Shown: positions 57,354 to 64,000 of the stretch, piece after piece
How the letters are laid out: each line of letters starts with the position of its first letter
Position numbering within the stretch: the stretch's first letter is position 1
Assembly: GCA_012845835.1 (NCBI GenBank)
Contig: JABAKD010000016.1
Coordinates: 16,335,625 to 16,399,624 of the forward strand
Source: Undaria pinnatifida
Lineage: Eukaryota > Sar > Phaeophyceae > Laminariales > Alariaceae
Reading direction: 5' to 3'
Length of the DNA: 64,000 bases
The notes under the pieces: model-generated
Told to the model about the DNA's origin: nothing
What the model saw: the letters and a program-made list of their open reading frames with translations, nothing else
Database searches by the model: none
Position numbers and translations under genes: made by a program

Positions 57354-60300
57354 GCGTGGCTGGCCATCTTGCGAATCGCCTTCCTGCTGCCTCATGTGCT
57401 GCCCTTCCTGAATCAACGTCGGCTCAGCTGTCCCTCTTTCCATAAGGCCTTCGTGGCGGGGAACGCCATCTTAGTCGTTGCCAAAGCAGTCACCATCGTC
57501 ATCGACCCCCCCCCCTCTAGCGATGTGTTCTCCTGGTGGTTGCTCTTGGTCCTCTCCGCCGCTTCGGTGGTGGCGCAGTGGGGCTGTCTCCACCACCTCC
57601 GCAGTAGCATGCCCACGCCGAGGTATGTACCAGGTGGTGTTGGTGCTGGTGTTGTCGGTGGGGAAGATGTGTGGTGGTGGGGTGGTGGTGGCGGTGGTGC
57701 CTGTTTGGTGGTGATGGTGGTGGTGAGGGGGTTGGTGATGGTATTGGTTGTGGTGAGGGGTGGCGGGGGTGGTGTGTAGGTGGGGGTCGGGGGGAAAGGG
57801 TTGGTAGCAATAGCGGAGCGTGGGGCTGGTTGTGGTGTTGGTATTGGTATTGGTTCTGGTGTTGGTATGGGTGATAATGATGCTGGTGTTGGTGCTATTG
57901 GTGTTGGTCGTGTTGGTGGTATTGTGGTGTTGGTGTCATTAGTTTTGGTGATAGCTTTTGCGTTGTTGGTGATGTTGGTAATGTTGGTGTTGGTGTCGTT
58001 GGTGATGTTGATGATGTTGGTGTCGTCGTAAGAGAAAGCCTCTGTGGCTCTATTTTCTGCTCACTTGGCACTACGCGCCATGCCGTCCCCCCAAGCTATC
58101 CACGTATGATGACCCCGCCCCCGCCCCCCCCCCCTCCTCCCGACGGCAATCCTCCAGATACAAGACGATTTTCATCGGCTCTAGGCTTGACTCGCGCCTC
58201 TTGGGCGAACGGTACGACAACTACCATTACCCCAATGACCAAGACCCAGATCAAGACGGATCATATAGCGATGACTCCGAGGACGGCTTGGGCGTTGAAA
58301 ATATGGAGGCGGGTGGGAAAGGGGGAGGACAGAGCGGCGGTGACAGTGGTAGTGGGGAAGATGCTGACAGTTATCTCGAGCGTGGCAAGCGGTCCAGCAG
58401 TGGAGGGCGGGGGGGGGTCACGCAACGGAGAAGGCGCAGGGGAAAGCGGCGGCGGGGCTTGCAGCGCCGAACTCGAGAGCGACAGGAGTCGACGAGAGAG
58501 CTCGTGGACTTTTTCGCGGAGCGGATGCAGGAGGCAAGGGACGCGTGGTCGTCACGGGTGCAGGCTCTCCAGAAGAGGTGGCAAGCGTCCTTTCTCAGGG
58601 GGGAGTGGGGCATGCGCGGCGGGGGTAGCGCGTCGGTGGACAGGGACGCGGCGCTCAGGCTGACTTTCGGGTTGATCGTGCGCATGTACGCCTACGAGGA
58701 CGCCCTGGATGACCTGAGGCTGGCGGCGGAACAGGATCCCTCCTGCCTAGAAGCGTTTGCGCCGCAGGTAACGGGAAAAATATGAAGCCCCCCAATAATG
58801 ACAAATTCCATGCCAAAGGGGGCAGGGGGTTGAAAAGGACGAAACGCAGTTGGTTTCGTCGACAAGTGCTGTGTGTGCCCCGTTTTGTTCGTTATGGTGG
58901 ACGTCCGGTAGCCCGTGGTCCATCTTTGCGTTCCGTCGCTTTTCGGTGAGGACTCTTAGGACTGGACTGTCTGCGTGTTGAGCTCGGGGGGCTATATCCG
59001 GTCGCCCCGGTGCTGTATCAGGTTATCCTCGAGCCTGGCATAGGTCAGTTTCGTGAGTTCGAGTCCCCCTTAGCGCGTATTCGTATAAACTCGTGGGGAC
59101 TTTTTCTTGTGCACAAATTGACTTGCGGGAAGCGCGAGAGCGTGAGTTGGCAACACTCGATGAAAAATCGACGAGCAGTAGGATTGCTGAATCCTATGCG
59201 CGATAAGGATTTGAAGGCAAGAACCGGGGGGGAGAAGGGACGATACCTGTGACCACGGCTTGTCCAGAAGCTGAAAGTACAAGTGTGAAAAAATATACCA
59301 GGTATATATATGTGCCGATTGGATGTTTCTCGGTTGCGTCTGTTGCCCCCCTTTTTCCTCCTCTGTTTTGTCTTGTGCCTCATCCTCCTGCACTTCCTCC
59401 TTCTCCTCCTGCTTCTTGTGTGTCAGTTCGCGTCTTTCCTCGTATGGAACTCGTACTACATGAGCGGCCAGCTGGAAGCCTGGCTCCTGGACCGCTGCTC
59501 GGAAAATCTCTACTTCGCCCACGCGCTGGAATTCCAGCTTAGAGCGTCTTGTCTCCCGTCGGACGGTGCGGGCGTGGGGGCAGGGGCGGGGGTTGGAGCG
59601 GGGGCGGGAGGGACTACGGTGCTTGGGGGAAGCAGTAACGCCTCGCCAAACCAGGATGGCGGTGGCGGTGGCGGTGGCTGCGAGGGTATCCGGAAAGGGC
59701 TCGAGTCTGGTGGTAGCGGAGGCGGTGGTGGTGGTGCCGGGGATGGCAGCGATGGCAGTGGCGGTAGCGGAGGCGGCGTCGGTGGTGATGTCATTGATAG
59801 GGTGGGGAGGCTTGCCGTGTGGCTGCTGTTGGAAGATATAGCAGCTCAAGGGGAAATCGCCGCGCGCAGGCTCGTAAGCGACGGCTTCGGTGGCGTCGCA
59901 GGCGCCGATGCTGCGCGAGCGGGCGGGCGTGCTTATTCGGAATCAACGCGCCCCGAGTCGGCGGCGTCGACGCCGTCAGAAACCGATCAAGCGGAAAGAA
60001 AAAATGATCTGTTTGGGGGGGAAACCGATAGAGCGATGAGTATCGACATAACGGAGAAAATCGACGTAGCGAGGAGTACCGGCGTAGCGGGGTTAGTTGG
60101 AGGCGGCGATAAGGAACAGGTTCCCGCCACGCGTTTGTACCGGCAGACGCTGGACTTTCTGGCGAGGCTAACCGAAATCGCATGCGTCCTCACGCCGCTC
60201 TCAAAGGCTGAGAGGACCCCGGCCCTGAAGCTGCGGTTGGCGGAGGTAGGGAAGGAGTTCCTTGGGGCAGGCATGTCTGGTGTTGGGGACGGCGGCGTCG

Positions 60301-63300
60301 GCGGCGCATCAGGCAGCGATGGTGGCGGTAATGGTAGCGGTGGCGATGGTGGTGGTGGCGGTGGTGGCGGTGGTGGTGATGGTGGCGGGGGCAGGAGGAG
60401 AGAGGAGCGCATTGTATACGTCCCTATTGGTGATAGACATCACCGCATTGTCGCCGTTCACCCTTCCGACTCTTTCGCCTTTTCCACTCGGGAGCGAGCA
60501 CCGTGCTTTATCTGCCTCGAGGTCGTTTCCGCGAGAGCGTCTGCGAGAGAGCCGGGAGGGTACGGGCCCCCAGGAGAAGAGGAAGGCGGAGAAGGGGAGG
60601 GAGGGGAGGGGCAGGAGGATGAGAAGGGGGAGAGGCGTAGTGGGATGCTCGGGAGGAGAATGCGCGCCCTGCGGCAGTGGTTGCCGACGGGTGTGGGCTT
60701 CCAGCCGACATTTTTCCGCTCCTCTGGGAAAGAGTGGACGCTCTCGCTGGGCGGGGACGCCGATGGAGCTGGGGTTGGAGATGAGGGAGACTTTGACCGC
60801 CTGGAGAGCACCGTGGCGCGCGAAGGGGCGGGGGCGGGCGAGCGGGGTGGTTCCTTGAGCGGTGGAGGTAGCGGTAGCGGTGGTGGTGGTCGGGGTCGCC
60901 GTCGGAGGGGAAGCCGCACTGAAGGTGGAGGCGGTGGAGATGGAGGGGAGGGAGGGGGTACCACCGAGAAGTACCAGCTGCTGTCGGAAGATGGAGAGGG
61001 GGAGGCGGGGGGAGGGGGGCGGTGTAGGCCGCCAGGGCGTTGGCGGGAGGTTACCAGCGAGTGACGCGAAAGAGTGGTGGGTGGGGGACGGTGGCGGCAG
61101 CATCGGTGGCGGTGGGGTGGGTGGGGGCGCGGGCGCTTCCACTAAGTCGTGGGGGAGTAGCGATGACGATGACCGCAGCGATGAGGGTGCTTGGGGGGCG
61201 AATGCGCCGCCGGGACGGCGGGGGCGGGCGAGAGGTCTCGGGGGGAAATCTTTGTCTGCTCGTGGCGCGGCGTATATGGCTAAAATTGCCGCCATCACGG
61301 GCGCAGGGGAAGACGCGGGGGGTGGGCAAGAGTGCGAGCTTTGCGGGCCCGAGAGCGAGAGTAGTTGTCGCCCTAGTTGTCCTTCGGTGACAAGGAGAGA
61401 TTTGAGCGTAGAGGAAACAGAGGCGAGAGCGGCATCAGAGCGTGGGCTAGGAGGAGAAAGAGTAGAAGAAGGTAAAATTGGGCGCGAGGGAGAAGCTCGG
61501 CGCCAACCTCAGATTTTGTTCAACGAGCTCTGGAAGGACAAGAGCGACCGGTTGCGAAGGTGGGGTACCCGTGGTGGTTGTAAGATTGAGTCTTTTTTTT
61601 TTTTCTCTTGGCTGACGGCCTTGATTTTCTTCTGTCGTTTCTCGCTGGGACGTTCTCGTGTTACGTTTCCGGTCATCCTGTGTAGGTTATCGTGTTTCGG
61701 TTACATTGTGCTTTCATCTATTTCGATTATAATATTTTGGTTATCGTGTTGCGTATACCAGTTCCGGGGAACCCCACAACCCCCCCCCCCAGGCCCAGCA
61801 AATGAGTACGCCCCGCCCCCCCGCACCTCAATGCTGTAGATAGTGGTGCCGGTTCGAGCGGGGCTTACCAATCGCGTTCGCCACTTGCACCATGTTTTGC
61901 CGGCATTTCGTCGCTAGCTATCGGTATGATCCTGTTGATAGCTATCGGTATGTTCTTTGTGATATAAATACTTTTTTACAACCGCTCCCATCCCCTGCTA
62001 CTCCCTCCCACCATTTACTCGTCTGCAAACAAAGAGCGTCGCCGTGGGCGGACGAGCCGGGGTGGAGGCTCCTCCCAGTGATCGTCAAAAGCAACGATGA
62101 CCTTAGGCAGGAGCAGCTCGCGTCGCAACTGCTGTTCGCGATGAAACGCATTCTTCGGGCCGAGGGAGTCAGGGCTTGGCTCCGGCCGTACGACATTGTT
62201 GCCCTCTCATCGGACACGGGGATACTGGAAGCCGTCCCCGATACGATATCCCTCGACGCCCTGAGGAGGTATAGGGGAGGGAAGGGGGAGGATGGAGCGG
62301 CTAGGGGAGGGGAAGGGGGAGGAGAAGGGGCAGGAGGAGGAGGAGGAGGAGCGGAGGGGGATATGTCGGCGTCGCGGTTCAGGTCGGTGGCGAGTTGTTT
62401 GTGAGGTCGGTGGCGACATGGCCTGCCCTTGCCTTATTGCCTGATCAAAATCAAGATCGAAACGAAACTCGTTTTCGAAAACGAAAACGAACGCGAAATC
62501 GAAATGGACATCGAAGCCAAATCGAAGCCAAAATCGAATTCAAAGTCGACATCGAAATCGAAATCAAGATCAAATGCAAGATGGATAATCCCAACCTCAT
62601 TCAACTATCGCAATCGCGATCGCATCCAACGACGTATACGCCGTTCCCCTGCCCGTCGTATGTCAAGTAATTCGACGCTGCCGTCCACATGCAACAGAGA
62701 ATATACCCACAAGGCGCCGATGTCCGCCTGACAAGCCGTTCTTGGTAGGATGCAAGTCACCCTTCGTGCGGCTCGCTCAACACCTTACGGTGCTTCGCGC
62801 TTGGTGCAAGCTATGTCTGCCTGGTCAGTGAACACCCGGCATGCTCCGTCTCGGCATTGCAAGGAATTGAGAGTCTATTGTCTGCAGAGTGCCGCATTTT
62901 TGTATGCGATTCGTGCGTTTGTGGCTCGCTATGTGTTATTAATAGTGATCGAGAAAGACAAGTTACTGTATTTGGCGTACATACCCCGCTCCAACCTGCC
63001 CACCCAACCCACCCACCCAACCACCCACCCCTCTCCGTCGTCTGGTGCTTTTGGCTCGTTCAGCTTGACGGGGTTCTTCGAGGCAAGATTCGGGGCGAAG
63101 GGCACGGAGGGTTTCCAAAAGGCACAGCGGCGTTTTATCGAGAGTCTGGCGGCCTATTCCATCGCGTGCTACCTACTCCAGATCAAAGACAGGTATGACA
63201 CGTACTCCGACACATTGTTCTACTATTTTGGTGGCGATCCTGGGTTCAACATATTTAGCTTCTTTGAGGCGTTGTTCGGGCGAAAAGAACGAAGGGTTTC

Positions 63301-63781
63301 CGAGAGGCGCAGAGGCGTTTTATGTAGAGCCTGGGGGCTTACCCCATCGCGTGCTCTCTCCCCCAGATCAAAGACGGATTGATGCTTGCACGCTCGCACG
63401 CTTGCTTGCTTGTATGTTTGCTCTTGCTTGCTCGCTTGCTTACTTGCACGCTCGCTCACTTGCTCTTCCTACTCTTTATACTCAATCACGCTTCCGATCA
63501 TGCCCCCCGCCCCACCACCAACGCCTCCTCCGATACTCCTTCCCCGTCGCCAAAACAGGCACAACGGGAACATCTTGCTGGATGCTCAGGGCCACGTTAT
63601 CCACGTAGATTTCGGCTTCATCCTTGCAAACAGTCCCGGTGGCAACTTCGGCTTTGAGTTGGCGCCGTTTAAGCTGACCCGCGGCTTTATTAAGTTGATG
63701 GGTGGGACGCGCTCGCGCTGCTTTAGGGAATTCCGAGGGCTTTGTGTCGATACGTTTTTGGCCCTCCGGCGCAACTCTCAG
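57354..63781 (+). CDS. Phosphatidylinositol 4-kinase, type III beta-like, with membrane exon (partial)
   Basis: Exons are 57354-57622, 58158-58767, 59427-about 61559 (one frameshift near 61000-61040), 62035-62268, 63064-63192 and 63559-63781; the 3' end lies beyond the window. Borders are GT-AG, with phases 2, 0, 2, 2, 2, 0 agreeing throughout. The first exon encodes three hydrophobic helices (LAILRIAFLLPHVLPFL, AFVAGNAILVVAKAVTIVI, WWLLLVLSAASVVAQW). The 58.7/59.4-kb junction encodes the helical PIK region (GQLEAWLLDRCSENLYFAHA). The kinase domain follows: PCFICLEVV strand, VIVKSNDDLRQEQLA with the ATP-contacting Lys, catalytic loop IKDRHNGNI and metal-binding HVDFGF. All catalytic residues are present, so an active kinase making PI4P at Golgi-type membranes is expected. 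Gly-rich linkers are long. The frameshift sits in a G-run and may be an assembly error. Confidence 0.93.
58985..59300 (+). mobile_element. tRNA-derived SINE, copy 2, in a PI4K intron
   Basis: The head GGTCGCCCCGGTGCTGTATC ... GTGAGTTCGAGTCCCCC is followed by the body 'gaagcgcgagagcgtgagtt' and the tail 'ccagaagctgaaagtacaag'. It matches the inverted copy at 48480-48800 end to end and ends at a CCAGGTATATATA stretch. Confidence 0.8.
62445..62590. repeat. Degenerate (GAAATC)n repeat in a PI4K intron
   Basis: Six-base periodicity 'aaatcgaaatcaagatc' between the 62.2- and 63.1-kb exons. Confidence 0.8.
63259..63381 (+). pseudogene. Decayed tandem copy of a PI4K catalytic exon
   Basis: The segment aligns to exon 63064-63192. 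It begins after a retained acceptor (atatttag), keeps FFEALFG and, in the parental frame, GFREAQRRFM-stop-SLGAYPIACSLPQIKDG. It has lost at least one base near 63280, carries TAG where the parent has GAG, and its donor has changed from GACAG|GTATGA to GACGGATTGA. It therefore cannot be spliced in as a functional exon. Confidence 0.8.
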
Positions 63782-64000
63782 GTATGGTGTGGTGTTGGTA
63801 TTGTGTTGTGTGGTTTTGGTATGGCATGGCATGGGATAGTATGGTATGCTCGCCCATGGGCAAGAGAATGTGCTGTGCGGGACCGTATACTCGCCTTTAT
63901 AGCCCATCCCGATCCCAAACCCCACCCCAGGCTACTATTAGTAACGCCCGCCGCCTTCAGCACCATTGGAGACTGTCCTGTGGTCACGGACTAGATTATG
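63782..64000 (+). other. PI4K intron running to the window edge
   Basis: A donor GTATGG follows the exon ending at 63781. Downstream 'tggtatggcatggcatgg' repeats appear, and no acceptor with a kinase-like frame is visible before the edge. Confidence 0.6.

Noticed and set aside
59070-59849. 259-codon minus-strand frame across a PI4K intron and exon
   Set aside because: It is antisense to the kinase exon and the SINE; proline-rich runs come from Gly-rich sense codons.

Overview
This is nuclear DNA from a eukaryote with short GC3-rich exons, GT-AG introns of 0.07 to 6 kb, long simple-sequence runs and a dense load of small non-autonomous repeats. A Zn2Cys6 regulator next to a PI4K-beta-type lipid kinase, together with this intron style, suggests a stramenopile, most probably a brown alga of the Ectocarpus type. 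That placement is inference; no organelle, prokaryotic operon, rRNA or CRISPR feature is seen. Exon models were built by hand from reading frame, splice-site consensus and phase agreement.

Layout. (1) 1-16.9 kb: a minus-strand gene of at least seven phase-compatible exons, encoding a membrane segment followed by an EF-hand-like cytosolic part (channel-like, identity uncertain). Its introns are packed with repeat families, two TRIM-like mini-LTR elements, a 39-bp-TIR MITE inside a 34-bp satellite, and three minisatellites that each start at the end of a mobile repeat. (2) 17.2-18.6 kb: a deaminase-fold gene (HSE...PCxxC) with one frameshift, enclosed by inverted GCACTAA-motif repeats. (3) 18.6-25.1 kb: low-complexity DNA and a 2.3-kb inverted-repeat element filled with CCGCGG-centred short repeats. 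(4) 27.6-36.7 kb: a complete eight-exon minus-strand gene for a 997-residue Zn2Cys6 transcription factor. (5) 37-49 kb: accessory-looking DNA with 3' exons of a plus-strand gene, a convergent three-exon minus-strand gene for a 291-residue amino-type DNA methyltransferase-like protein, isolated plus-strand exons, a LINE reverse transcriptase fragment and a SINE. (6) 49-57 kb: tandem and dispersed repeats with no gene I can support. (7) 57.35 kb to the right edge: a plus-strand phosphatidylinositol 4-kinase gene (beta/type III-like) whose first visible exon encodes membrane helices. It runs off the window.

How it fits together: three ordinary genes (channel-like, transcription factor, lipid kinase) frame two accessory islands that carry nucleic-acid-modifying enzymes, a deaminase and a methyltransferase. 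Both islands are embedded in mobile DNA. The most unusual observations are the methyltransferase, the inverted-repeat-bounded deaminase, the membrane-exon/PI4K fusion with a decayed tandem exon copy, and the repeated birth of minisatellites at transposon ends.
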